Below, piece after piece: positions 10,351-18,422 of a stretch of 64,000 bases of DNA (positions are counted from its first letter, which is position 1; every line of letters begins with the position of its first letter). Under the pieces are notes generated by a model. The model had not been told where the DNA came from and searched no databases. It was given only the letters and a program-made list of their open reading frames with translations. The DNA lies in NCBI RefSeq assembly GCF_900105755.1, contig NZ_FNTQ01000001.1:8246001-8310000 (forward strand). Direction: 5' to 3'. Both the position numbers and the translations under genes were made by a program. The DNA is from Streptomyces sp. Ag109_O5-10. GTDB taxonomy: Bacteria; Actinomycetota; Actinomycetes; Streptomycetales; Streptomycetaceae.

Positions 10351-10542
10351 CTACTGCGGAGGGTCGCCCTGCCTCCGCTGCCGTTCGATGTAGTCGTCGG
10401 CCTGCTTCTGGGCCGAGTCGACCTGGGACTGGTACTTGTTTCCGGTCCGCTGGTCGATCATGTCGCCGCCCTTTTGGACGCCCTGCCTGGCCTGGTCCTC
10501 GTGGCCCTTGAGCATCCCCTTGAGCTTGTCCAGCATCGACAT
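10351..10542 (-). CDS. Small MT0933-like antitoxin-family protein
   Basis: 63-residue, highly charged helical protein beginning MSMLDKLKGMLKGHEDQARQ and continuing with KAGD/KGGD-like and NKYQSQVD segments, which match the small actinobacterial MT0933-type (Rv0909-like, PF14013) family labelled antitoxin. No toxin partner is adjacent; the neighbours are a lipid acyltransferase and, divergently, a ClpC-like ATPase. In Streptomyces such proteins are often stress-related orphans, so an antitoxin role is a family label rather than a deduction. The divergent gap to the ClpC-like gene is 209 bp. Confidence 0.75.
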   Translation of the reverse strand: MSMLDKLKGMLKGHEDQARQGVQKGGDMIDQRTGNKYQSQVDSAQKQADDYIERQRRQGDPPQ

Positions 10543-10751
10543 GGCAGCCCTCCTCGCTGGTTGCGGCTTCCACCCCCAGCGTCACCGGCCGGGGCGCCGT
10601 CCGCATCTCGGCGGCGCTCCCCGTGCGGGCCCGGCGCGCCTGTGCGAGCTTGGAAGACGCGGATTGCCGCCGATCGGGGAGCCCTCCGGAGAGGCTCTCG
10701 CGCAGCCGTCCCGCCCCCCCCGCACAGCTGTCCGCAGAAAGGCCCGGCCCC

Positions 10752-13223
10752 ATGAGTACTTCCGGTTTCGGATTCGGACGCAGCCCCTTCGAGGACTTCG
10801 ACGAGCTGATGTCCCGCTTCTTCGGCGGCGCGGGGGCGGGTGCCCAGCCCCGCCGCGCGCAGCGCGTGGACATCGGCAGCCTGCTGTCCGAGCGGGCCCG
10901 GGAGTTGGTCGCCGAGGCGCGCGACATCGCCGCCGTCGAGGGCAGCGACGAACTGGACACCCGGCATCTGCTGGCCGCTGCCACCACCCACGACTCCACC
11001 CGGCGGCTGCTCACCGAGGCGGGCGCCGACCCCGACCAGCTCAGGGAGCGGCTCACCGCCGGCCACGGCGGCGGCGAGAAGGCGGAGCCCGCCACCCTCA
11101 CCCCGGCCACCAAACGCGCGCTCCTCGACGCCTACCAGATCTCCCGCGCCGAGGGCGCCTCCTACATCGGCCCCGAGCACCTGTTGCGCGCGCTCGCCGT
11201 GAACCCGGAGTCGGCGGCCGGCCGGGCGCTCGGCGAAAGCGGCTGGGAGCCGACCCGGATGCCGGCCGAGGGTGCCGGGGAGCGCAGGAAGCCCAGCACC
11301 ACGCCGACCATCGACGAGTACGGCCGTGACCTCACCGAGGACGCCCGCGCCGGACGCCTGGACCCGGTGATCGGGCGGGACGAGGAGGTCGAGCAGACCA
11401 TCGAGGTGCTCTCCCGGCGCAGCAAGAACAACCCGGTCCTGATCGGTGACCCGGGCGTCGGCAAGACCGCCATCGTGGAGGGGATCGCGCAGCGGATCGT
11501 CACCGGGGACGTGCCCAAGACGCTCGAGGGCAAGCGGCTGGTCTCCCTCGACCTGGCCGGGATGGTGGCCGGCACCAAGTACCGGGGCGAGTTCGAGGAA
11601 CGGCTGAAGAAACTGCTCGACGAGGTCCGCGAACACGGCGACGAGCTCGTCCTGTTCCTCGACGAGCTGCACACGGTCGTGGGCGCGGGCGGCGGCGGGG
11701 ACGGCTCCCTCGACGCGGGCAACATCCTCAAACCGGCCCTCGCGCGCGGCGAGTTGCACCTCATCGGCGCGACCACCGTCGACGAGTACCGCAAGCACAT
11801 CGAGAAGGACGCGGCCCTGGAACGCCGGTTCGCGCCCATCCTGGTCGGCGAGCCCACCGTCGACGACACCATCGAGATCCTGCGCGGCCTGCGCGACCGC
11901 TACGAGGCGCACCACCAGGTCCGCATCACCGACGAGGCGGTGGTCGCGGCGGCGGAGCTGTCCGACCGGTACATCACCTCGCGGTTCCTGCCCGACAAGG
12001 CGATCGACCTGATGGACCAGGCGGCGGCCCGGGTCCGGCTGCGCTCGAAGACCTCGCCCACCGACACCCGGGACATCGAGGACCGCATCGCCGCCCTGAA
12101 CCGGGAGAAGGACCAGGCCGTCGCCGACGAGGAGTACGAGCGGGCCAAGGAGCTCCGCGACCGCATCAAGGCAGCCGAGGCCGAACTGGACCAGGCCGGC
12201 ACCGCCGAGGAACACGCGCCCAAGGTCACCGCCGAGGACATCGCCGAGGTCGCCTCCCGCACCACCGGCATCCCGGTCGCCGAACTCACCGAGGAGGAGC
12301 GGGAGCGCCTGATGAAGCTGGAGGAGCACCTGCACGAGCGGGTCGTCGGCCAGGACGAGGCGATCACCGCCGTCGCCCGCGCGGTCCGCCGTGCCCGCGC
12401 CGGCATGAGCGACCCCAACCGGCCCGTCGGCAGCTTCCTCTTCCTCGGCCCCACCGGCGTCGGCAAGACCGAACTGGCCCGCGCCCTGGCCGCCGCCCTC
12501 TTCGGCGACGAGACCCGCATGATCCGCCTCGACATGAGCGAGTTCCAGGAGCGCCACACGGTCTCCCGGCTGGTCGGCGCCCCGCCCGGATACGTCGGCC
12601 ACGAGGAGGCCGGCCAGCTCACCGAGGCGGTGCGCAGGCAGCCGTACGCCGTGCTGCTCCTCGACGAGGTGGAGAAGGCCCACCCGGACGTCTTCAACAC
12701 CCTGCTCCAGCTCCTGGACGACGGCCGCCTCACCGACGCCCAGGGCCGTACCGTCGACTTCAAGAACACCGTCGTCATCATGACGTCGAACATCGGCGCA
12801 GACCGCATCCTGGCCGCCGGCACGGAGGACTACGCCAAGGTCCGCGAGGCGGTCATGCCGGCCCTCCAGCAGCACTTCCGGCCGGAGTTCCTGAACCGCA
12901 TCGACGAGATCATCGTCTTCCGCGGCCTGGACCGCACCCAACTGCGCGAGATCGTCGACCTGCTGCTGGAACACACCCGACGCCGGCTGCACGCCCAGGA
13001 CGTCACGCTCGAAGTCACCGACAGCGCCGCCGAGTTGCTCGCCAACCTCGGTCACCAGCCGGACTTCGGTGCCCGTCCGCTGCGCCGCACCATCCAGCGC
13101 GAGGTCGACGACCGCCTCGCCGACCTGCTGCTCTCCGGCCAGCTCGTGGCGGGCGAGCGGGCGGTGGTGGACGCGGCGAACGGCGAGATCGTGATCCGCT
13201 CCGACAAGCCGGCCACGGTCTGA
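10752..13223 (+). CDS. ClpC-like AAA+ ATPase lacking a visible ClpP-binding loop
   Basis: 823-residue Hsp100 ATPase. A short Phe/Gly-rich head (residues 1-35) precedes a Clp N-domain, two AAA+ modules with Walker A motifs at about 232 (GDPGVGKT) and 566 (GPTGVGKT), and between them a short UVR-type middle segment (about 459-480, DEEYERAKELRDRI) typical of ClpC. In module 2, from MTSNIGADRI (about 677) to FRPEFLNRIDE (about 720), there is no [LIV]-G-[FL] tripeptide, which ClpC proteins use to dock on ClpP. It may therefore act as a ClpP-independent unfoldase or disaggregase. The ATG at 10752 follows GAAAGG. ClpC1 of the organism is presumably elsewhere. Confidence 0.88.
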   Translation: MSTSGFGFGRSPFEDFDELMSRFFGGAGAGAQPRRAQRVDIGSLLSERARELVAEARDIAAVEGSDELDTRHLLAAATTHDSTRRLLTEAGADPDQLRERLTAGHGGGEKAEPATLTPATKRALLDAYQISRAEGASYIGPEHLLRALAVNPESAAGRALGESGWEPTRMPAEGAGERRKPSTTPTIDEYGRDLTEDARAGRLDPVIGRDEEVEQTIEVLSRRSKNNPVLIGDPGVGKTAIVEGIAQRIVTGDVPKTLEGKRLVSLDLAGMVAGTKYRGEFEERLKKLLDEVREHGDELVLFLDELHTVVGAGGGGDGSLDAGNILKPALARGELHLIGATTVDEYRKHIEKDAALERRFAPILVGEPTVDDTIEILRGLRDRYEAHHQVRITDEAVVAAAELSDRYITSRFLPDKAIDLMDQAAARVRLRSKTSPTDTRDIEDRIAALNREKDQAVADEEYERAKELRDRIKAAEAELDQAGTAEEHAPKVTAEDIAEVASRTTGIPVAELTEEERERLMKLEEHLHERVVGQDEAITAVARAVRRARAGMSDPNRPVGSFLFLGPTGVGKTELARALAAALFGDETRMIRLDMSEFQERHTVSRLVGAPPGYVGHEEAGQLTEAVRRQPYAVLLLDEVEKAHPDVFNTLLQLLDDGRLTDAQGRTVDFKNTVVIMTSNIGADRILAAGTEDYAKVREAVMPALQQHFRPEFLNRIDEIIVFRGLDRTQLREIVDLLLEHTRRRLHAQDVTLEVTDSAAELLANLGHQPDFGARPLRRTIQREVDDRLADLLLSGQLVAGERAVVDAANGEIVIRSDKPATV

Positions 13224-13232
13224 CCGGTCCGG

Positions 13233-14231
13233 TCAGGAGGCGATGATCCCGGCCAGCCGCCGGTACGAGTCCAGCAGGGCCGCACGGTCGTACGTGCTCG
13301 TGGTGACCAGCACCTCGTCGGCACCGGTCTCCTTCAGGACGGTCTCCAGTTCGTGGGCGACCTGGTCCTCGGTGCCGGCGATGTGCCCGGCGAGCCCGGA
13401 CTCGTACCCGCCGCGTTCCCGCGCGGTCATCGTCCGGGCCTCGACGGCCTCGGCCGGGGGCAGCGGCGGGAACGTGCCGTGGGTGCGGGAGTACGCCGCC
13501 GACCAGGCCTCCGGGACGAGCAGCCGGCGTGCCGCCTCGGGGGTGTCGGCGACGGCGACCGTCCCGGAGATCACGACGTAGGGCTCGGCCGCCCACGGGG
13601 AGGGCCGGAAGCGGTCGCGGTAGCGCTCGATGCCCTGCCGCATCTTCTCGCGGCCCCTGAGGTCGCCGATGACCATGGGCAGCCCGGCCCGGGCCGCGAT
13701 CTCCGCGCCCTCACCCATCGCCAGCACGAACGGCGGCACCCGCAGCCCCTCCGCCGGGCGGGCCCGCACCCCCGTCGGCGAGGTCCCCTCGAACCAGCCG
13801 AGCAGCTCGGCGAGCTGCGCCGCGAAGTCCTCGGCGTCGCCCTTGTCGCGTCCCAGCGCCCTGCGCACCCCGTCGGTGAAACCCACCGACCGGCCGAGCC
13901 CCATGTCGATCCGTCCCGGGTACAGCGACTCCAGCACGCCGAACTGCTCGGCCACGACGAGCGGCCGGTGGTTGGGCAGCATCACCCCGCCGGTCCCCAC
14001 CCGGATGGTCCGGGTCGCGGCGGCCACGGCCGCGGCCAGCACGGTCGGCGCCGAGCCGGCGACCCCGGGCACCCCGTGGTGCTCGGACACCCAGAAGCGG
14101 TGGTAACCGAGCCCCTCCGCCTCCCGCGCCAGCGCGACCGTGTCCCGCAGCGCCTCGCCGGGCGCGTGCCCCTCGCGGGTCCGGGAGCGGTCGAGGACGG
14201 AGAACCGGGTCCGGGCGATGGTTGCGTTCAC
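13233..14231 (-). CDS. Luciferase-like flavin-dependent monooxygenase (LLM class)
   Basis: 332-residue TIM-barrel oxidoreductase of the bacterial luciferase-like family (FMN/F420 type, MsnO8-like subgroup). Diagnostic stretches are RFWVSEHHG, VGTGGVMLPNHRPLVVAEQFG and the LYPGRIDMGLGRSVG motif, followed by an LVTTSTYD-type C-terminus. The substrate cannot be deduced. I start at the GTG at 14231, just before the first beta strand (VNATIARTRFSVLD); upstream in-frame sequence overlaps the divergent HAD gene and reads as non-coding. It is convergent with the ClpC-like gene, 9 bp apart. Confidence 0.88.
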   Translation of the reverse strand: MNATIARTRFSVLDRSRTREGHAPGEALRDTVALAREAEGLGYHRFWVSEHHGVPGVAGSAPTVLAAAVAAATRTIRVGTGGVMLPNHRPLVVAEQFGVLESLYPGRIDMGLGRSVGFTDGVRRALGRDKGDAEDFAAQLAELLGWFEGTSPTGVRARPAEGLRVPPFVLAMGEGAEIAARAGLPMVIGDLRGREKMRQGIERYRDRFRPSPWAAEPYVVISGTVAVADTPEAARRLLVPEAWSAAYSRTHGTFPPLPPAEAVEARTMTARERGGYESGLAGHIAGTEDQVAHELETVLKETGADEVLVTTSTYDRAALLDSYRRLAGIIAS

Positions 14232-14345
14232 ACAGGCTTCAACAGCCGCGCGGCCACGGGATTCCCGCCGGGCCGCCCCGCCCCTGGGCACCCTGGGGCC
14301 GCCGCCGGCCGAACCGCCGGGGGCGTCGCGTTCTAGGGTTGCCGG

Positions 14346-14837
14346 ATGAGCGAGAGCAGCAAGCGCCCGATCGCCGTGTTCGACATCGACAACACCCTCG
14401 CGGACACCGCGCACCGGCAGCGGTTCCTGGAGCGCAGGCCGCGGGACTGGGACGCGTTCTTCGCGGCGGCGCGGCACGATCCGCCGATCCCCGAGGGGAT
14501 CGCGCTGGCCGTGGCCGACGCGGAGGAGTGCGACATCGTCTACCTCACGGGGCGCCCCGAGCGCTGCCGCCGCGACACGCTGGACTGGCTCGCCGCCCAT
14601 GGACTGCCCGAGGGGCGCGTGCACATGCGGCGCGACGCCGACCGCAGGCCCGCCCGGCACACCAAGCTGGAGATCCTGCGGCGGCTCGCGGAACGGCGTT
14701 CGGTCCGCGTCCTGGTCGATGACGACGAGCTGGTGTGCGACGCCGCCGAACGGGCCGGGTTCACCGTCGTACGGGCCCGCTGGGCCGACCGTTCGGCCGC
14801 GCTGGAGCAGGCCCAGGAGGGGGAGGGGCGGACCTGA
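14346..14837 (+). CDS. HAD-superfamily phosphatase (polynucleotide-kinase phosphatase-like)
   Basis: 163-residue soluble protein. Motif I is FDIDNTLADT with the nucleophile Asp13 and general acid Asp15; motif II is in IVYLTGRPERCR; a conserved Lys (TKLEILRR) and the VLVDDDELVC motif supply motifs III and IV. This small cap-less pattern resembles the HAD-IIIB/Pnkp 3'-phosphatase-like proteins common in actinobacteria. The substrate is unknown. It stands alone, divergent from the luciferase-like gene and convergent with dodecin. Confidence 0.82.
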   Translation: MSESSKRPIAVFDIDNTLADTAHRQRFLERRPRDWDAFFAAARHDPPIPEGIALAVADAEECDIVYLTGRPERCRRDTLDWLAAHGLPEGRVHMRRDADRRPARHTKLEILRRLAERRSVRVLVDDDELVCDAAERAGFTVVRARWADRSAALEQAQEGEGRT

Positions 14838-14866
14838 CGGTACGGCGGCGGCCCGCTTCGGCCTCT

Positions 14867-15082
14867 TCAGCCGTCCACGTCGATGCGGAAGCCCACCTTC
14901 AGGCCTACCTGGTAGTGCTCGATCTGCCCGTTCTCGATCTGGCCCCTGACCTGCGTGACCTCGAACCAGTCCAGGTTGCGCAGGGTCTGGTTGGCGCGTG
15001 CGACACCGTTGCGGATGGCCTGGTCGATGCCCTCGTGCGAGGTGCCGACGATCTCGGTGACCCGGTAGGTGTGGTTCGTCAT
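14867..15082 (-). CDS. Dodecin (flavin-storage protein)
   Basis: 71-residue protein with the complete dodecin pattern: TYRVTEIVGTS, a helix with AIRNGVARANQTLRNLDWFEV, then VTQVRGQIENGQIEHYQV and GLKVGFRID. Dodecins assemble into hollow dodecamers that bind flavins (FMN in most actinobacteria). The ATG at 15082 is preceded by GAGGAG at 8-9 nt. Longer in-frame sequence upstream belongs to the opposite-strand lipoprotein gene and is not coding. Neighbouring flavin enzymes are consistent with, but do not prove, a shared role. Confidence 0.92.
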   Translation of the reverse strand: MTNHTYRVTEIVGTSHEGIDQAIRNGVARANQTLRNLDWFEVTQVRGQIENGQIEHYQVGLKVGFRIDVDG

Positions 15083-15165
15083 CGGGAAGCTCCTCTCGTC
15101 GTCACTCCACGGTGCCGCATCCCGAAGCGGAGCGCGAGGCGTCGGTTCCGAAACGCCGACAGCCC

Positions 15166-15195
15166 TTGACCCTCCGTATTGGTCCATACCAAAAT
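15166..15195 (+). promoter_or_regulatory. Promoter with embedded DasR/GntR-type operator upstream of ABC lipoprotein
   Basis: TTGACC (15166-15171) and CAAAAT (15190-15195) form a -35/-10 pair with an 18-bp spacer. Inside the spacer is TTGGTCCATACCAA (15179-15192), a dyad with arms TTGGT/ACCAA. It closely matches the published DasR responsive element (TGGTCTAGACCA), the GntR-family regulator of aminosugar uptake. An operator within the spacer would block polymerase. Confidence 0.65.
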
Positions 15196-15277
15196 CCCGT
15201 ACACCCGTACGGGCCCCGTGCTCGTTCCCCCCACGTCGGGCCCCTTCGCCTGTCCGCCAGACAGAACAGGAACCCCC

Positions 15278-16540
15278 GTGAGACATCGCCGCCCGCTTGC
15301 CCTCGTCTGTGTGTCCGCCGCCCTGCTGAGCGCCTGTGGGGTGCTGCCGGGCGAAGGGGGCGGACGCCACACGGTCACGGTCTGGCTGATGCGGAACAGC
15401 GCCTCGGCGGACTTCCTGCGCCGCTTCACCGCGGACTTCGAACGCACCCACAAGGACATCCGCCTGGACATCCGCATCCAGGACTGGACCGGCATCGTCG
15501 ACAAGGTGCAGACGGCCCTGAAGAGCGGCTCCGCCGACGCGCCCGACGTCATCGAGGTCGGCAACACCCAGGTCCCGCAGTACGTCGAGGACGGCCGGCT
15601 CGCCGACCTCACCCTGGAGTCGATGCGCGACTGGGGCAAGGAGCACTGGCTGCCCGGCCTCGCCGAGCCGGGCTCGGACGACTCCCGCCAGTACGGCATC
15701 CCCTGGTACGCCGCCAACCGGGTCGTCATCTACCGCAAGGACCTGTTCAGGAAGGCCGGGATCACCGCGCCGCCGAAGACCCGCGAGCAGTGGCTGGCGG
15801 ACACCGAGCAGCTCAACTCCGGGGGCGACCAGGGGATCTACCTCGCCGGACAGGACTGGTACACCCTCTCCGGGTTCATCTGGGACGAGGGCGGCGACCT
15901 CGCCCAGGAGACGGACGCCCAGTGGAAGGGTGCCCTCGACAGCCCGGCCGCGCTGCGCGGGATGGACTTCTACCGGCAACTCCAGTCCCTCGGCAAGGGA
16001 CCCGTCGACGCCGACGAGGAACATCCGCCCCAGGCCCAGGTGTTCGCCGGCGGGCAGGTGGCGCAGATCGTCGCGGTGCCCGGCCTCGCCCAGTCCATCG
16101 TGCAGGAGAACCCCGAACTCAAGGGCGAGATCGGCTACTTCCCGGTGCCGGGACTCACCGCGGACCACCCCGGCGCCGTCTTCACGGGCGGCTCCGACCT
16201 CGTCGTCCCGCAGAACACCGACCGGCCCTACGACGCGACCGCCGTCGTGGGCGCGCTGACCGGCGCCAAGTGGGACACCGACCTGGCCCGCACCATGAAC
16301 TACGTGCCCAACAAGACCACCCTGGCGAGTGCGGTGGCAGGAGAGGAGGGGGTCGCCGCCATGGCGGCGGGCGCAGCGCGAGGGCGGGCGACCCCCCACA
16401 CCCCCGACTGGCCGGCGGTGGAGGCCGACAACCCGATCAAGGGCTACATGACCAAGGTGCTCGACGGGGCGGACCCCAAGACCGAGGCCCGCCGCGCCTC
16501 CCGCCGCATCACCGAACTACTCGCACCGGACTTCGGGTGA
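15278..16540 (+). CDS. Sugar ABC transporter solute-binding lipoprotein
   Basis: 420-residue extracellular lipoprotein. From the GTG at 15278 (AGGA at 15268-15271) there is a positive N-terminus, a hydrophobic stretch and a lipobox LLSAC, so the mature protein starts with a lipidated Cys at about residue 19. The body is a family-1 (MalE-like) solute-binding fold, with APDVIEVGNTQVPQY, YGIPWYAANRVVIYRKDLF and FTGGSDLVVPQNT. No permease or ATPase genes adjoin it, so it must use a transporter encoded elsewhere. The DasR-like operator upstream suggests an N-acetylglucosamine or chito-oligosaccharide link. From memory the S. coelicolor neighbour of egtD is a comparable lipoprotein. Confidence 0.9.
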   Translation: MRHRRPLALVCVSAALLSACGVLPGEGGGRHTVTVWLMRNSASADFLRRFTADFERTHKDIRLDIRIQDWTGIVDKVQTALKSGSADAPDVIEVGNTQVPQYVEDGRLADLTLESMRDWGKEHWLPGLAEPGSDDSRQYGIPWYAANRVVIYRKDLFRKAGITAPPKTREQWLADTEQLNSGGDQGIYLAGQDWYTLSGFIWDEGGDLAQETDAQWKGALDSPAALRGMDFYRQLQSLGKGPVDADEEHPPQAQVFAGGQVAQIVAVPGLAQSIVQENPELKGEIGYFPVPGLTADHPGAVFTGGSDLVVPQNTDRPYDATAVVGALTGAKWDTDLARTMNYVPNKTTLASAVAGEEGVAAMAAGAARGRATPHTPDWPAVEADNPIKGYMTKVLDGADPKTEARRASRRITELLAPDFG

Positions 16541-16561
16541 CCGGCGCCCCGGTTCCGCAGC

Positions 16562-16631
16562 GCCTCGCACGGGGCGCCGGGGGTCCCCGGCCGAAGGCCG
16601 GGGGAGGAACTGCGCGACCAGCCACGACGGC
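16562..16631 (-). repeat. Dispersed GC-rich extragenic repeat, copy 2 (reverse)
   Basis: Reverse-complement copy of the core seen at 8207-8284, ending in AGGAACTGCGCGACCAGCCA, with an adjoining G/C hairpin (CCCCGGCC ... GGCCGGGG). It fills the gap between the convergent lipoprotein and egtD genes. Confidence 0.8.
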
Positions 16632-16671
16632 CCCGCAGCCGACCGACGACACGGCAGGTCCGCCGAAGCAC

Positions 16672-17634
16672 TCAGCGGGCCACGCTCAGCGACAGCGCGA
16701 AGCGTCCCTGCGTGTCGGTCCACCAGTGCGTCAGCTCCAGTCCCGCACCGGCCAGTTCCGCGGTCACCCCGGCCCGCCGGAACTTCGCCGACACCTCGGT
16801 GCGCAGCTCCTCGCCCGCCGCGAAGTCCACGGCCAGATCGAGCGCCGGCACCTTCACGGTCTGCGCCACCCGGGACCGCAGCCGCATCTCGATCCACTCG
16901 TTGTCCGCGTCCCACAGGGCGACATGGTCGAAGGCCTCCGGGTCGAAGTCGGCGCCCAGCTCCCGGTCCACGACGGCGAGGACGTTCTTGTTGAACTCGG
17001 CCGTCACCCCGGCCGCGTCGTCGTACGCCCGGACCAGCACCCCCTCGTCCTTGACCAGGTCGGTGCCGAGCAGCAGCGCGTCGCCGGGCGCGAGCCGCCG
17101 CCGTAGCGAGGCCAGGAACTCCGCCCGCTCGGCCGGCAGCAGGTTGCCGATCGTGCCGCCGAGGAACACCAGGAGCCGGGGCCCGGGCGTCTCGGGCAGC
17201 TCCAGGCGGCCGGTGAAGTCGGCGATCAGGGCGTGCACGGACAGCCCCGGCCGCTCCGCGACGAGCGCCTCCCCGGCCTGCGTGAGCGCGCTCTCGCTGA
17301 CGTCGACCGGGACGTACACCTCCAGGCCGGTGAGCGCGTCGATGAGCAGGCGGGTCTTCTCGGAGGAACCAGAGCCCAGCTCCACCAGGGTGCGGGCACC
17401 GCTCGCGGCGGCGATCTCGCCGGACCGGGCGAGCAGGATCTCCCGCTCGGCCCGGGTCGGGTAGTACTCGGGCAGCTCGGTGATCCGCTCGAACAGCTCG
17501 CTGCCCCGGGCGTCGTAGAACCACTTGGGCGGCAGCGTCTTGGGGGTTGCGGTGAGGCCGGTCAGGACATCGGCGCGCAGCGCGGCGTCCGTCGCGTCCT
17601 CGGGAAGGGTGCGGGTGACCAGGAAGGGACTCAC
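16672..17634 (-). CDS. egtD: L-histidine N(alpha)-methyltransferase (ergothioneine biosynthesis)
   Basis: 320-residue methyltransferase that makes hercynine from histidine with three SAM-dependent methylations. Signatures are PKWFYDARGSELFERITELPEYYPTR at the N-terminus (split here: PKWFYDARGS, LFERITELPEYYPTR), the SAM loop LVELGSGSSEKT, and LLVFLGGTIGN. The closing Trp-rich C-terminus (THWWTDTQGRFALSLS) is also typical. The start overlaps the egtC stop by 4 nt (ATGA), and it is the last gene of the egtABCD operon. Confidence 0.95.
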   Translation of the reverse strand: MSPFLVTRTLPEDATDAALRADVLTGLTATPKTLPPKWFYDARGSELFERITELPEYYPTRAEREILLARSGEIAAASGARTLVELGSGSSEKTRLLIDALTGLEVYVPVDVSESALTQAGEALVAERPGLSVHALIADFTGRLELPETPGPRLLVFLGGTIGNLLPAERAEFLASLRRRLAPGDALLLGTDLVKDEGVLVRAYDDAAGVTAEFNKNVLAVVDRELGADFDPEAFDHVALWDADNEWIEMRLRSRVAQTVKVPALDLAVDFAAGEELRTEVSAKFRRAGVTAELAGAGLELTHWWTDTQGRFALSLSVAR

Positions 17635-18422
17635 GTACAGGGCTCCTTAGGTGGTACCGATGCCAGGTCCTCGACCGGGTTCTCGACGGGCGTGAGGACG
17701 ACGCCCGCGCGGCTCGCGGTGAGCAGCGTGCGGTCGGGGACCTCCTGCCAGCGCGGGTCGTCGTCGTACGGCTCGGAGGCGACGACGGTGCGCAGGCCGG
17801 GTTCCGCGAGGTAGTGGAGGCTGTCGCCCCAGGCGGTGGCGGTGATGGTCTCGCCGTCGGTGAGGAGGAGGTTGAGCCGGGCCGCGGGTGCTGCCCCGGC
17901 CACCTGCTGAACCGTTTCGGCAAGGGCCCGGCCCGGCTCCGTACCGGACCGCAGCCGGTGCAGGGCCAGCGCCCAGACGAACGCCGAGTCGGTGCGTGCC
18001 TCCATCGACAGCAGGTCGGCCGGGGGCAGCAGCGGGACCAGGGGCGCCATGGACCCCGGCCAGCCCGGGACCGCCCCGTTGTGGCTGAACAGCCAGCGGC
18101 CCGCGGCGAACGGCGCCGCCGCGGCCTCCGCGTCCGCGCCCGCCAGGGTCGCGTCCCGGACGGCGGCCAGCAGCGCGCCGGTGCGCACGACCCGGGCCAG
18201 GTCGGCGAAGGACTGGTCGGCCCAGATCGGCCCGGCGCGCCGGTAACGGGCCGGCTGCGGATCGTCCGGGGCGTACCAGCCGACCCCGAATCCGTCCGCG
18301 TTGACCGTCCCGTACCGCTGGAGCCGGGGTGCCCACGACTGCCGGTACAGGGAGTGCTCGGGCTCCACGAGGAGCCGCCCGAGCGGCTCCTCGGGTCCCA
18401 GGCAGGCCAGGTGACGGCACAT
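17631..18422 (-). CDS. egtC: Gamma-glutamyl hercynylcysteine S-oxide hydrolase
   Basis: 263-residue class-II glutamine-amidotransferase fold. Met1 is followed by Cys2, the N-terminal nucleophile, in MCRHLACLG; NADGFGVGWY and WLFSHNGAVPGW are the expected substrate-binding motifs. It removes the gamma-glutamyl group from the sulfoxide made by EgtB. The start shares one base with the egtB stop (TGATG) and its stop overlaps the egtD start, so all four genes are coupled. Confidence 0.94.
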   Translation of the reverse strand: MCRHLACLGPEEPLGRLLVEPEHSLYRQSWAPRLQRYGTVNADGFGVGWYAPDDPQPARYRRAGPIWADQSFADLARVVRTGALLAAVRDATLAGADAEAAAAPFAAGRWLFSHNGAVPGWPGSMAPLVPLLPPADLLSMEARTDSAFVWALALHRLRSGTEPGRALAETVQQVAGAAPAARLNLLLTDGETITATAWGDSLHYLAEPGLRTVVASEPYDDDPRWQEVPDRTLLTASRAGVVLTPVENPVEDLASVPPKEPCT

